Of a stretch of DNA of 64,000 nt, positions 31,592-41,054 are shown in pieces. Position 1 is the first letter of the stretch. Each line of letters opens with the position of its first letter. The stretch is from CADCVQ01 sp038260305 (lineage in GTDB: Bacteria; Actinomycetota; Thermoleophilia; Solirubrobacterales; Solirubrobacteraceae). The position numbers and the translations under genes were made by a program. The notes beneath the pieces are model-generated. The model did no database searches and was not told where the DNA came from. It saw only the letters and a list, made by a program, of their open reading frames with translations. Where the stretch lies: NCBI GenBank assembly GCA_038260305.1, contig JBBSNY010000018.1, positions 1-64,000 of the forward strand. The letters are read 5' to 3'.

Positions 31592-33394
31592 ATGTCACAC
31601 CTGCTGCCCCCACGCACCTCCCGGCGACGGCGGGTCCTCGAGCGGGGGCTGCTCGCCCTGACGCTCGCCGCTGTGCTCGCGCCCGCGACGGCGCACGCCG
31701 ACGAGATCGTCGCCGACCTGCCGCGCGACACGCCGATCAGCGCCTACGGAGGGCTCGTGGCGTGGTCCGGCTATGACGAGGCGACTACGCGCTACCGGCT
31801 CGTCATCCGCCGCGGCGATACGAACGCCGTGCAGCCGATCGCAGGCTCGCCACAGGCCTTCGACGTGAGCCTCGGCCCGGACCGGCGCGGCCGCGTCGTG
31901 GCGCTCTACACACGCTGTCGCACGCCGGCGAGCACGCGCAAGCGCGCGACGCGATGCGACATCTACCGCTACGACGTGCGCTCCCAGCGCGAGCACAAGC
32001 TGCGCTCCGTGTCCTCGCCGACGTTCGACGAGGCACACCCAGCGCAGTGGCGCGACCGGCTGACGTTCGTGCGCCGCGCGCGGACCTACGTCAAGGACGG
32101 CTACGACCACACCCCCGATCCGCACTCCAAGAGCAAGCAGCGGGTGCGGCTGGACTGCGACATCCCATACGTCAAGACGCTGTCCTCGCGGCGGGCCAGC
32201 CGCCGGCTCGACCGCGGGCAGTGCGGCGTCACGACCGCGATGACGATCCTCGGTGCGCGCATCGTGCAGGTCAGCGACGAGGACCAGGGCGGCGCCGGGT
32301 CCGAGGCCCAGGTGCGGCTGCTGCGGGCCGGAGGCGGCCGCGCGCGATTGCTCGCCCGCGAGGGCGGCGGCGAGGGCGGCTACAGCCCGTACGCATCGCC
32401 GAGCCTGTCGGCGACCGCCGTCTTCCTCACCCGCACGGGCAACCGCCAGCCGATGAACTTCGTGCGCATCAACCTGCGATCCGGTCGCAGGAGCGAGGTC
32501 GACCCGCATCTGCCACTCGGCGGCAGCGTGGCGCGCGACGAGCACGGGACCTTCTGGTACGTCCAGGCCCCCGAGCAGCATGACGACTTCGGCAACTCGC
32601 CGCCGCCGTTCTGCACGCGCGCGTACCCGACCCGCTCGTCGCCGCTGTTGCAGCCGTGCCGCCTCGTGCGCGCATCCACGGACCCGTTCTCCCGCGGCCA
32701 GCGGGCACTGCCACCGCGCCTGGCGCGATCCAGCCCGGAGAATCTGGACATCTACGGGCGCTTCGGCGACCCGCTCGCGATCTCCGGTGAGCTGACCCGC
32801 GCCGTCGTGGCGCGCGAGGCGGTCGTGGGGCGCGGGCCGCTCGCCGGCGTGACGCTCGACCTGCTGCGCAACTCCGACATCGGCGGCAACGGGACGACGT
32901 GGCAGGCGACCGGTGCTACGACGACGACCGACGCGGCCGGACGGTGGTCGTTCGCGTTCTCCGCACCGCCGACGCAGGCGTACTACCTCGTCATCGCCCG
33001 CTCGCTCGGGCTGGCGACGAGCAAGATCGGCCTGCACGCCTCGGCGAAGGTCACGCTGGCGGTCGCCGGTGGCTCGTTCGCAGGGACCGTCACCCCCGCC
33101 CAGCCTGGGCGCAATGTCGTGATTCAGCGCCTGGATATGGACGGCCAAGGCATGCTCAACGGCATTCCGCGCTGTTCGCCGCCCGACGCCGCCCGTCAGC
33201 GCGTCTGCAATCCGGCAGCCTGGATCACGACGGCGACGGTGACGCTGACGGGCGCGGCGACGACGTTCTCGGCGCCCGTCCCGGGCCCCGGCACGTACCG
33301 TGCCCTCCTGCCGGCCGCGGTCCGGCCCGACGGCGCGCCGACCGGTCCGGACGTCTACGGCGGCGAGAGCTTGCAGCTGCGGGTGGGGCCGTAA
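31592..33394 (+). CDS. Secreted propeller-like protein with Ig-like C-terminal domain
   Basis: 600 residues, ATG 31592. Signal peptide at about 1-37 (Arg-rich start, LLALTLAAVLAPATAHA). The middle 300 residues are loose repeats with the pattern of TolB/WD40-like propellers (GGLVAWSGYDEATTRYRLVI; YSPYASPSLSATAVFLTRTG). From about 390 on, an Ig-like or carboxypeptidase-regulatory-like domain follows (GPLAGVTLDLLRNSDIGGNG ... TTTDAAGRWSFAFSAPPTQA). Two Cys pairs are likely disulfides outside the cell. This type is abundant in Solirubrobacterales. Function unknown. Confidence 0.75.
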   Translation: MSHLLPPRTSRRRRVLERGLLALTLAAVLAPATAHADEIVADLPRDTPISAYGGLVAWSGYDEATTRYRLVIRRGDTNAVQPIAGSPQAFDVSLGPDRRGRVVALYTRCRTPASTRKRATRCDIYRYDVRSQREHKLRSVSSPTFDEAHPAQWRDRLTFVRRARTYVKDGYDHTPDPHSKSKQRVRLDCDIPYVKTLSSRRASRRLDRGQCGVTTAMTILGARIVQVSDEDQGGAGSEAQVRLLRAGGGRARLLAREGGGEGGYSPYASPSLSATAVFLTRTGNRQPMNFVRINLRSGRRSEVDPHLPLGGSVARDEHGTFWYVQAPEQHDDFGNSPPPFCTRAYPTRSSPLLQPCRLVRASTDPFSRGQRALPPRLARSSPENLDIYGRFGDPLAISGELTRAVVAREAVVGRGPLAGVTLDLLRNSDIGGNGTTWQATGATTTTDAAGRWSFAFSAPPTQAYYLVIARSLGLATSKIGLHASAKVTLAVAGGSFAGTVTPAQPGRNVVIQRLDMDGQGMLNGIPRCSPPDAARQRVCNPAAWITTATVTLTGAATTFSAPVPGPGTYRALLPAAVRPDGAPTGPDVYGGESLQLRVGP

Positions 33395-33439
33395 CCCGCC
33401 GGCGGACCGATCGACGCCAGCGCCGACGCCCGGTTCGGA

Positions 33440-33664
33440 CTAGCCCGTCGGGCCGGCGACTTCGAGCGCGGGACGGCGCTCCTCCGAGCCGGTCGACTCG
33501 TCGCCCTCGTGCTCGACGCTGTCGCCGTCCTGCGCCTCCTCGGGGTTCGCCGCGAGGTACTTGCGGGCATCCTTGCGGGCCTGCTTGTCCATCCGCTTCT
33601 CGCGCATCCGGCGCTCGCGGTCGAGCTTTGCCATCGTGGTCTTCTTCTTGCCGCTCGAGGCCAT
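33440..33664 (-). CDS. Small charged protein of unknown function
   Basis: 74 residues from ATG 33664, with GGGAGGA six bases upstream; longer in-frame starts lack such a site. MASSGKKKTTMAKLDRERRM followed by lysine/arginine-rich helix, then an acidic tail (EEAQDGDSVEHEGDESTGSE). Short proteins of the SSGKKKTTMAKL type recur in actinobacteria, possibly RNA- or ribosome-associated by composition. No experimentally known role comes to mind. Confidence 0.7.
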   Translation of the reverse strand: MASSGKKKTTMAKLDRERRMREKRMDKQARKDARKYLAANPEEAQDGDSVEHEGDESTGSEERRPALEVAGPTG

Positions 33665-33932
33665 GTCGGTCCTCCCTCGTTGTGGGATATGCGCCGTCGG
33701 TGCGCGTAGCCGGTCGGCATGGGGATCGGCTCGCGTGTGCGCGAAGTGCTGCGGTCCTGACGACGCAGACCTGCCGCCATGGGTCGACGGCGCGGAAAGG
33801 CGCTGTGCCCTCCGACTGCTGTGCACCGGTCTCCCGGTGACGACGACCGAACGCCGCGTGACCCGTGCGACCAGTCTAGCTTGGCGCGAAGTCGCGTCCG
33901 GAGGAAGGCGCTCGCTCGACCCCTGACCGTGG

Positions 33933-34331
33933 TCACACCGTCGCGAGTGTGACCGGCATCTCGAAACGGCGCTGCGCGTCCCCGCGGACGTCCTCCTCGC
34001 GGTAGCGTTGCTCCTCGCCGGCGGGCGCGAAGATCACGATCTGGTCGGCTGGGAACGTTGCGAGCGCGTCCTGCACGGCGTCGAGCGGCGCGCCCTCGCC
34101 CGTCGTGGCGTTGGCCGCGACACCGTCGGCGCGCAGGTCGCTCGCGGTCTGCGTGCCAGACTCCTCGGCGTCGGCGATCGCCTCGTCGGAGTCCGACATC
34201 CAGAAGGCGAGGCGCGACTCGTTGTGGGCGGGGGAGACGACGAGCACGCGGGCATCGTCGATGTCGGGGCCGAGGACGCCCCGCAGGGTGTCGGCGTTCA
34301 CTGGGTCTAAGGCAAGAACGAGAATGTGCAC
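33933..34331 (-). CDS. Usp-like/Rossmann-fold small protein
   Basis: 132 residues from GTG 34331; ATG 34412 is an upstream alternative. VHILVLALDPVNADTLRGVL, ARVLVVSPAHNESRLAFWMS and LDAVQDALATFPADQIVIFA alternate strand and helix, as in universal-stress-protein-like folds. The ATP-binding G-X2-G-X9-G-S/T motif of true UspA is not seen. It lies 118 bases downstream of the penicillin-binding protein gene on the same strand. Confidence 0.65.
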   Translation of the reverse strand: MHILVLALDPVNADTLRGVLGPDIDDARVLVVSPAHNESRLAFWMSDSDEAIADAEESGTQTASDLRADGVAANATTGEGAPLDAVQDALATFPADQIVIFAPAGEEQRYREEDVRGDAQRRFEMPVTLATV

Positions 34332-34449
34332 GTCCCTGGCACTACCCGGTGGGCGAGCGGCGGACGCGCCAGCCGGCCCGAGAGCTGCGACCACGGACTC
34401 CTGACACTGCATTGCGTAACGAGCTCGGGCGGCTTCTGATCCGCTGCGC

Positions 34450-36153
34450 TCAGCGCGCCAGCGCGGCCTGCAGCACGCGCTTGGCGACGGGCGCCGCCGC
34501 GGTTCCGCCGAAGCCCGCTCCGACGAGCATGACCGCGACCGCCACGCGCGGCCGCTGGGCCGGTGCGAACGCGACAAACCACGCATCGGCGTCCTTGGGG
34601 TCCTTCGAGTTCGCGCGCAGCTCGGCGGTGCCGGTCTTGCCCGCGACCTGCACGCCCGCGATCGCGGCCGCGGTGCCGGTGCCGGAGCGCACGACCGCGA
34701 GCATCATCGAACGCAGCGCGTGGGCGGTCTTCTCGGAGATCGCTCGGCGGCGCAGGACGGCGTCGATCGTCGCGACGCGCGGGCGAGCGCGCTGGCCACC
34801 GGTCGCGACCGTCGCGGCGACGGTCGCCATCTCGAGCGGCGTCGCGAGGTCGCGGTCCTGTCCGATCGAGGCGGCGCCGACGGCGAGGTCGTCGCGCAGC
34901 AGCGGCCCGATCGTGCTCGTCTTGGCCGCGGGCAGCACGGACGGCTCACCGAAGCCGAACGCCTTGGCGGTCGCGAGGATGCGCCGCGCACCGACCTTCG
35001 CGCCGAGCGGCGCGAAGACGGAGTTGCAGGACTCGACGAAGGCCTGCGTCAGCGTGCCGCCGCAGCGCTCGCCGCCGGCGTTGCCGAGCTTCACTCCCGA
35101 CAGCGTCGCGAACGTTGCCTGCGGATAGCTCGTGTTCGGCGTCGCGACGCCGTGCTCGAGCGCCGCGGCGGTCGTGATGATCTTGAACGTCGAGCCCGGC
35201 GGCTGGGGCGCGGACACCGCGAGGCCGGCGAGCGCCAGCACGGCGCCGTCGCGAGGGCGGATGACGGCGACGCCGCCGGTCTTCCCGCCGAGCGCCGCCT
35301 GCGCCGCGCGCATGAGCCCCGGCCGCAGCGTCGTGTGGACGGAGCGGCCGCGGACGCTGCGCGTACGCGAGATGACGCGCCTGCCGAACAGCAGGCTCGC
35401 CGACGGATGGCCGGACAGCCGCTCGTCGTAGGCGCGCTCGAGCCCGGTCGGCACCGGGTCGACGACACCGGCAACGGCGGCGCCAAGCGCCGTGCCGTTC
35501 AACGGCCGCCCGTCGGCGGTGAGGATCTCGCGGCGTTGGGGCTGGCGCCCCGCGCGGCGCCGCACGGGCTCGCCGCGACGCAGGCCGGGCAGGCGCAGTT
35601 CGGGCCGCCAGTCGACGCCGGCGCCGGCGCCCTTGCCGGAGACCGGCAGCGCGATCGTGCCGCGCAGATCCGCGAAGTCGCGCAGGTCGAGCGTGACCGG
35701 GAGCTTCACGCGACCGGCGTGCTCGGCGGCGACCGCGCCTGCTCGCACGGACTTCACCCCGGCGGCCCGGTCGGCGGCGCGATAGGCCCCGGTGAAGGCC
35801 TGCTCGTCGTACTTCGCGCGCGCCGCCGCCGTCAGGGCGCGCCACATCGCGGCACGGTCGCCGTGCTCCCACGCCGTGACGAAGCGCACCGCGACCGCGT
35901 GCCGATCGTCGCGGCCCTGCACGCGCGCGCGCCACTGCACGGCGCCGGCGACGATCGCCGCCACGACGACGAGGCCGGCAATCACGCGCCAAGGCATAGC
36001 GCGACCGCGGCCGCCGCCGCGACCCCCGCCACGGCCACCGCCGCCCAGGCTCGGGCTGCGACGGCGTCGGCGCGGCGACGATCGCGAGCTCGGCAGCAGG
36101 ACCGAGCCGGCACCGGGGCCGAACGTGTTGCTGCGCTTGCGTCGGCGGGCCAT
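34450..36153 (-). CDS. Class B penicillin-binding protein (transpeptidase)
   Basis: 567 residues from ATG 36153. An Arg- and Gly-rich cytosolic tail (residues 1-50) precedes one membrane anchor (VIAGLVVVAAIVAGAVQW), then an NTF2-like MecA-N domain (RFVTAWEHGDRAAMWRALTA), then the transpeptidase domain with all three active-site motifs: SXXK as PGSTFK at about 320, SXN as ESCNSVF at about 376, KTG at about 504. It cross-links peptidoglycan on the outer face of the membrane and is a beta-lactam target. The MecA-N domain is shared with PbpA/PBP2a-type enzymes. The gene is divergent from the UbiB-type kinase gene with 167 bases between. Confidence 0.93.
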   Translation of the reverse strand: MARRRKRSNTFGPGAGSVLLPSSRSSPRRRRRSPSLGGGGRGGGRGGGRGRAMPWRVIAGLVVVAAIVAGAVQWRARVQGRDDRHAVAVRFVTAWEHGDRAAMWRALTAAARAKYDEQAFTGAYRAADRAAGVKSVRAGAVAAEHAGRVKLPVTLDLRDFADLRGTIALPVSGKGAGAGVDWRPELRLPGLRRGEPVRRRAGRQPQRREILTADGRPLNGTALGAAVAGVVDPVPTGLERAYDERLSGHPSASLLFGRRVISRTRSVRGRSVHTTLRPGLMRAAQAALGGKTGGVAVIRPRDGAVLALAGLAVSAPQPPGSTFKIITTAAALEHGVATPNTSYPQATFATLSGVKLGNAGGERCGGTLTQAFVESCNSVFAPLGAKVGARRILATAKAFGFGEPSVLPAAKTSTIGPLLRDDLAVGAASIGQDRDLATPLEMATVAATVATGGQRARPRVATIDAVLRRRAISEKTAHALRSMMLAVVRSGTGTAAAIAGVQVAGKTGTAELRANSKDPKDADAWFVAFAPAQRPRVAVAVMLVGAGFGGTAAAPVAKRVLQAALAR

Positions 36154-36320
36154 CGGGAGTGGTTGTACGCGGTCGCGGCTGCCCGTGTCGCGCACAACGT
36201 AGCCTTCGGCCCAGTGGTCCGTCCGAGCCCGTCGCCAGCCGTAGCCGAGCGCGTGCGAGTTGATGACCTTCGCGGCCCGCCACGAGCGCTCGCCGTCCCC
36301 GTCGCGGGGGTCGACGCGCC

Positions 36321-37679
36321 GTGACCACGCCGCCGGCCGGCACGGGCCCCTCGCACGCCGAGGCGCCGCGCGCGATGGCGGCGCGGCGGCTGCTCGAACT
36401 GCTGCGGGTGCTGCTCGTCCGCGGCCTCGCGCCGCTGCTCGTCCCGCGGCGCTGGCGGCGCGCGTCGGGGCCCGTGCGCCTGCGCCGGGCGCTCGAGCGG
36501 CTCGGGGGCGCCTGGGCGAAGCTCGGCCAGCTCCTCGCGCTGCGCTTCGACCTGCTGCCCGAGGCCTACTGCCTCGAGCTGTTCGCGCTGCTCAATCGCG
36601 CCCCGCCGTTTGCGTACGCGGACGTCGAGCGAGTCGTCCGCGAGGAGCTCGGGCAGGAGATCGACGAGCTGTTCGCGTCGTTCGCGCGCGAGCCGTTCGG
36701 CAGCGCGTCGATCGGGCAGGTACACGACGCGGTGCTGCCGGACGGCCGCCGCGTCGCGGTGAAGGTGCAGCGTCCCGGCATCGGCGCGCTGCTGATGTGC
36801 GACATCGCGCTCATGCGCCGCGTGGCGACGATCGTCGACCGCACCCACGTGCTTGGGGCGACCCGCACCCGCGACGTCGTCGACGAGCTCGCGCGCTGGA
36901 CGCGCGAGGAGCTCGACTACACCGTCGAGGCCTCCAACGCGATCGCGATCCGCACGAACATCCGCGACGAGGACACCGAGCACGCTCCCGAGATCCACCT
37001 TGGCCACACGACCCGGCGGGTGCTCACCGCGGAGCGCCTCGACGGAGTGCCGCTCGTCGACATCATCCGCGAGCTGCGCGCCGATCGCGAGGGCACTCGG
37101 CGTCGTCAGCTTGCGGCCGGGCACGACCTCGACCAGGCCGCTGCGAACGTCGTCTGGAACTTCCTCGGTCAGGTCTACGCGACCGGCGTCTTCCATGGCG
37201 ATCTGCACCCCGCGAACGTGCTGCTGCTGGAGGGCGACCGGATCGGCTACGTCGACTTCGGGATCGTCGGCCGCATCCCGCAGGAGGTCCAGCAGTCCCT
37301 CGGCGACTACGCGCGGTCGCTGTTCGGCGGCGACGCCCCGGCCGCGGTCGACCAGCTCCTGCGCTGGCTGCGCCCGTCGGCGAAGACGGACGCCGAGGCT
37401 GCGCGGTCGGCACTGCTGCGCCTCACAGAGCGGTTCCTCGAGGACCTCGAGCGGCCCGACGCGCGCCGGCGCGAGATCCTCGCGCGCTTCCAGGTCGACC
37501 TGCTTTCGACGGCGCGCCGCCACCGCCTGTCGGCCGACCCGCTGATCGTCCTCTACATGAAGGTCGTGCTGGCGATGGACGCGGTCACATCCGAGCTCGC
37601 GCCCACGCTCGACCTGCAAGCGGTCCACGAGCGGTTCTTCTCGGAGCTGCTCATCGAGGGCTTCCAGAGCGCCTCCTGA
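36321..37679 (+). CDS. ABC1/UbiB family atypical kinase
   Basis: 452 residues, GTG 36321. Family motifs in order: KLGQ in GGAWAKLGQLLALRFDLLP, the Ala-rich loop (FGSASIGQVH), the lysine strand VAVKVQRPG at about 145, the catalytic HGDLHPANVL at about 291 and DFGIVGR at about 311. These ADCK-like proteins bind ATP and, in UbiB/COQ8, support quinone biosynthesis; here menaquinone would be the quinone. Two C-terminal membrane helices typical of UbiB are not obvious. The 3' end overlaps a broken transporter gene on the other strand. Confidence 0.92.
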   Translation: MTTPPAGTGPSHAEAPRAMAARRLLELLRVLLVRGLAPLLVPRRWRRASGPVRLRRALERLGGAWAKLGQLLALRFDLLPEAYCLELFALLNRAPPFAYADVERVVREELGQEIDELFASFAREPFGSASIGQVHDAVLPDGRRVAVKVQRPGIGALLMCDIALMRRVATIVDRTHVLGATRTRDVVDELARWTREELDYTVEASNAIAIRTNIRDEDTEHAPEIHLGHTTRRVLTAERLDGVPLVDIIRELRADREGTRRRQLAAGHDLDQAAANVVWNFLGQVYATGVFHGDLHPANVLLLEGDRIGYVDFGIVGRIPQEVQQSLGDYARSLFGGDAPAAVDQLLRWLRPSAKTDAEAARSALLRLTERFLEDLERPDARRREILARFQVDLLSTARRHRLSADPLIVLYMKVVLAMDAVTSELAPTLDLQAVHERFFSELLIEGFQSAS

Positions 37680-38488
37680 TCGGCGCGCGCAACGAGGGAT
37701 CGACGCGCCCGGCCGGTGCATCCGGACCGGCTCGGACGGCGCGCTCGCCGATACGGCGCGGCGCCGAGCAGAAACGCGATCGACGTCCACAGCACCGAGA
37801 AGCCGGCCATCTGGAAGACGCCAAGCGTCATCCGCTGGCGCAGCACCGGCTCCTCGCGGATCAGCGCGAGCACCGACGACAGCGCGGCGCGATACGCCAT
37901 CGGCGCGACCGCAGCCAGGCGCGGCAGCACCCGGCGCAGGACGAGCGACAACGCGAGCATCGCGGCGGCGGCGAGCGCGAACATGAGCCGCCAACCGCCG
38001 AGCTGGGCGACGAGGCCGCTGACGATGCGGGCGCCGAGGATCCCGACGAGCAGGCCGCTCATGACCGTGCCGACGACCTGGCCGCGCTCCTTCGGGCCGG
38101 CTAGCGTCGCCGCCAGCGGGACGAGGATCTGCGCGACGCACGACAGCGCACCGACGGCGATGAGCCCCGCTGCAAGGATGCCGAAGCTCGGCGCGGCGGC
38201 GCAGACGGCGAGCGCCACCGCCGCGCCCAACAGCAGCGTCGTGACGAGGCGCGAGCGCTCGCGCAGATCGCCGAGTGGCACGAGCAGGGCGAGGCCGGCG
38301 ACATAGCCGACCTGTGCGCACGTCACGAGCAGCCCGGCCATCGTCTCCGAGACGCCGAACGCGTCGCCGAGCACGTTCAGCAGCGGCTGGACGTAGTAGA
38401 TGTTTGCGACCGCCGCGCCGACGGCGATCGCGAGCACGAGCACGAGCGCGCGCGAGATCGGCTGTGGGTCGTCGGCGCTCGTCGGCAT
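37553..38488 (-). pseudogene. MFS transporter, C-terminal half missing
   Basis: ATG 38488. Six to seven membrane helices are clear (LVLVLAIAVGAAVANIYYVQ; VGYVAGLALLVPLGDLRERS; GALSCVAQILVPLAATLAGP; VVGTVMSGLLVGILGARIVS), as in 12-helix MFS permeases of about 390 residues. After FQMAGFSVLWTSIAFLLGAA (near 37770) the frame turns into Arg/Ser-rich sequence that is simply the complement of the kinase gene's 3' end. The second six-helix bundle is gone. It is therefore probably a dead gene cut by the deletion that brought the kinase next to it. Confidence 0.75.
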
Positions 38489-38515
38489 CGCAGACAGTGT
38501 GCCCGCGACGGCCGC

Positions 38516-40855
38516 TCACTCCACGATGGCCTCCATCCGCATCCCGGGCGCATGGATCGAGCAGACGAACTCGTAGGTCCCCGGCGTCCGCAGGCGCACG
38601 GAGTAGGAGCCCGCCGTGCGCGTCGGCGATCGCAGCGTCCGCGGGCCCGAGCGGACGGTGACCTGGTGAGACTGCTGCGACGCCCAGCGCCAGGTCAGCA
38701 CGCCGCCGGCGCGCAGGCGCACGGTCGGGCGGTCGCCGCCGCGGAAGAACGCGTTGTCGAAGATCGAGACGCTCGCCGCGCGGACCGGGGTGGCGGACTG
38801 CGCCGACGCCCCGCCGACCGGGGTGGCCGACTGCGCCGACGCGGCGTCCGTCGCCGGCGAGGCGTGCGTGCCGAATGCCGGCTTCGCCGCCGCGGCCGCG
38901 ATCGCGTCCGCCGGCACCGGCGCGCTGATGAGCGTCGTCGTCGCAGCGCGCAGATCGCGGACGAAGACCCCGCGGCGATCGTCGGGCTTGCCCGCCGCGA
39001 GGTTCGTCGCGGCCGACGTGAAGGCGACGCGACGGCCGTCGGCGGAGATCGCGGCATCGCTCGAGGCCCCGTCGGCGCCGGCGCCGCGGCGGCCGCTGGC
39101 GCGCGAGACGAGCCGTTCCGGGCCACGCCCACGGGCGTCGCGGACGAGCACGCGCGAGCGCCCACCGGCGATCGACGTGTACGCCACCACGCGTCCGTCC
39201 GCGCTGATCGAGGGTTTGAGCGCGAAGCCGTGCCGGGTGCTGACCACTCGCGTGCGCCGCGCGCGCAGATCGCGGACGTAGATCCGCGAGCCGCCGCGTC
39301 GCGCCGCGCCCGCGAGGTTCGTGCCCGTGGAGGAGAAGGCGACGTAGCGCCCATCGCGCGAGATCGCGGCGTCCGCCGAATAGTCGTTCGCGATTGCGCC
39401 GCGCGCGCCGTCGGCGCGGCTGATGAGGGTCGTCGTCCGCGCGTGCAGGTCGCGGACGAAGACCTGCGTGCGGCCGCGCAGGGCGCCGGCGCCGAGGTTT
39501 GACGCCGCCGTCGTGAAGGCGACCTTCGAGCCGTCGCCGGAGATCGCAGGGTCATAGACGCCATCGTCGGCGCCCGGCGCGGTACCGCCCGCGCCGCGGC
39601 TTGCGAGCGTCGTGAGGCTGCTGCGCAGATCGGTGACGTACACGGCGCTCTCGCCGCCGCTGCGCTGCGCCTGGTAGGCGACGCGGCGCCCGTCGGCGGA
39701 GATCACCGGGTCATAGCCCGACAGCGAGATCCCGGGCGCCACGGGCGGCAGCGCCACCGGCGTCGTGCGCCGCGCACGCGTGTCGCTGACGAAGATGCGG
39801 ATCTGGCCGTAGCGCTTGGCGAAGTTCAGGTTGCCCTCGGCCGACTCGAATGCGACGCGACGCCCGTCGGCGGAGACCGTCGGGTTGTAGGCCGAGCGCG
39901 GCGTGTGGATCCGGCGCCCGTAGGACGCGTTGCGCACGGCGCCGCCGCGCAGCGCGCGGGTCAGCACGCTGATCTCGCCACGCTGCAACGCAACCGGGAG
40001 CTTCTGCTCATAGCCCTCGAAGACGACGCGCGCGCCGTCGCCGCTGAGGGCCGGGTTGGCGGCGAAGTTGCGCGGCTTGCCGGTGAGCTTGCCGGCGTGC
40101 GTCGGCGGCGGGCCGTTGTAGCGCACCTGCGCGAGCCAGCGCGGGAGCTGGCTGAGCTGGCGGCGCAGCAGCAGCGCGCCCTGGCGCGCGGTCATCGCGC
40201 CGCTGGCTGTTCCGAAGCGCACGCGCTCGCGCAGGACGGCGGATGCGAGCGCCTGGATCCGCGACGGCGAGCGCCCGTGCAGGCGCCCGATCTCGAGCGG
40301 GCTCTGCTCCTTGCGGCGCAGCCCGCGAAACGCCGCGTCGGTGACGCCGAAGATCTCCGGCGCCTCGCTTGGGATCGCGAACTGGTGCAGCGAGTGAAAC
40401 AGGAGATGCTGGGAGAGATGTCCCTGGGTCAGCGTCCGCAGGGCTCGCGCGTGCAGCAGCGCGAGCATCGCCGGCGAGACGATCGGCTCGCGCGGCGCGA
40501 CGAGCTCGGCGGCGAGCACATCGGCGTCGGGCCAGCCGTGCCTCGCGGCGAGCTGCGCCAGATTGTGGCGGTCGTCGCGCAGCTGGCGCCAGATCGTTCC
40601 GCGGGTGACGTCGAGCAGCGCGTACAGACGACCCTCGTCGTAGGGAAGCCAATGGTTGTAGACCCAGTCCTCGGGCGGCAGCCAGTGGGCGGGGGCGGTC
40701 ACCGGGGCCTCGGAGTCGAAGGACGCCTTCTGCGGCGCGGGGCGCTCGCCGGAGGAGCCCGTCAGCACCCGGACGGCGATCGCGATAACGATCGCCGTCG
40801 CGGCCAGTGCGGCGAGCAGCCGAAGGCGGCGACGAGGCAAGTCCTGCGCACCCAT
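38516..40855 (-). CDS. Exported TolB-like propeller protein with C-terminal cupredoxin domain
   Basis: 779 residues, ATG 40855. A signal anchor lies near residues 10-30 (LRLLAALAATAIVIAIAV). About 200 helical residues follow, with lone repeats such as LRTLTQGHLSQHLLFHSLHQ. From 250 to 650 there are at least seven TolB/PD40 blades with the motif DPxISADGRRVAFxSxxxNL (e.g. YNPTVSADGRRVAFESAEGN). The last 95 residues are a plastocyanin-like domain with the copper ligands His in SQQSHQV, and Cys, His and Met in CSIHAPGM. It would sit outside the membrane; electron transfer or copper binding is suggested. A short tandem repeat ASAQSATPV links the two parts. Confidence 0.83.
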   Translation of the reverse strand: MGAQDLPRRRLRLLAALAATAIVIAIAVRVLTGSSGERPAPQKASFDSEAPVTAPAHWLPPEDWVYNHWLPYDEGRLYALLDVTRGTIWRQLRDDRHNLAQLAARHGWPDADVLAAELVAPREPIVSPAMLALLHARALRTLTQGHLSQHLLFHSLHQFAIPSEAPEIFGVTDAAFRGLRRKEQSPLEIGRLHGRSPSRIQALASAVLRERVRFGTASGAMTARQGALLLRRQLSQLPRWLAQVRYNGPPPTHAGKLTGKPRNFAANPALSGDGARVVFEGYEQKLPVALQRGEISVLTRALRGGAVRNASYGRRIHTPRSAYNPTVSADGRRVAFESAEGNLNFAKRYGQIRIFVSDTRARRTTPVALPPVAPGISLSGYDPVISADGRRVAYQAQRSGGESAVYVTDLRSSLTTLASRGAGGTAPGADDGVYDPAISGDGSKVAFTTAASNLGAGALRGRTQVFVRDLHARTTTLISRADGARGAIANDYSADAAISRDGRYVAFSSTGTNLAGAARRGGSRIYVRDLRARRTRVVSTRHGFALKPSISADGRVVAYTSIAGGRSRVLVRDARGRGPERLVSRASGRRGAGADGASSDAAISADGRRVAFTSAATNLAAGKPDDRRGVFVRDLRAATTTLISAPVPADAIAAAAAKPAFGTHASPATDAASAQSATPVGGASAQSATPVRAASVSIFDNAFFRGGDRPTVRLRAGGVLTWRWASQQSHQVTVRSGPRTLRSPTRTAGSYSVRLRTPGTYEFVCSIHAPGMRMEAIVE

Positions 40856-41054
40856 GACGCGACGCTACCAGCGACTCGCCCCCCGCGGGGATTGCTGAGG
40901 GTGCCGGGCGGGCGGCCGAACCTGGCGCGGCGAGGATCGACGCGCCTCACCCCGAGCAGGGAGCCGAGCTTGGCCGATCTCACGATCGGCGCGCCCTACG
41001 GCGTGAAGCTCGCACCGATGGGCGCGCGTCCGTTCGGACGCGCGCCCGGGGTGT

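Noticed and set aside
34720..36324. Plus-strand frame opposite the penicillin-binding protein gene
   Set aside because: The minus strand carries SXXK, SXN and KTG motifs; the plus frame is a shadow.
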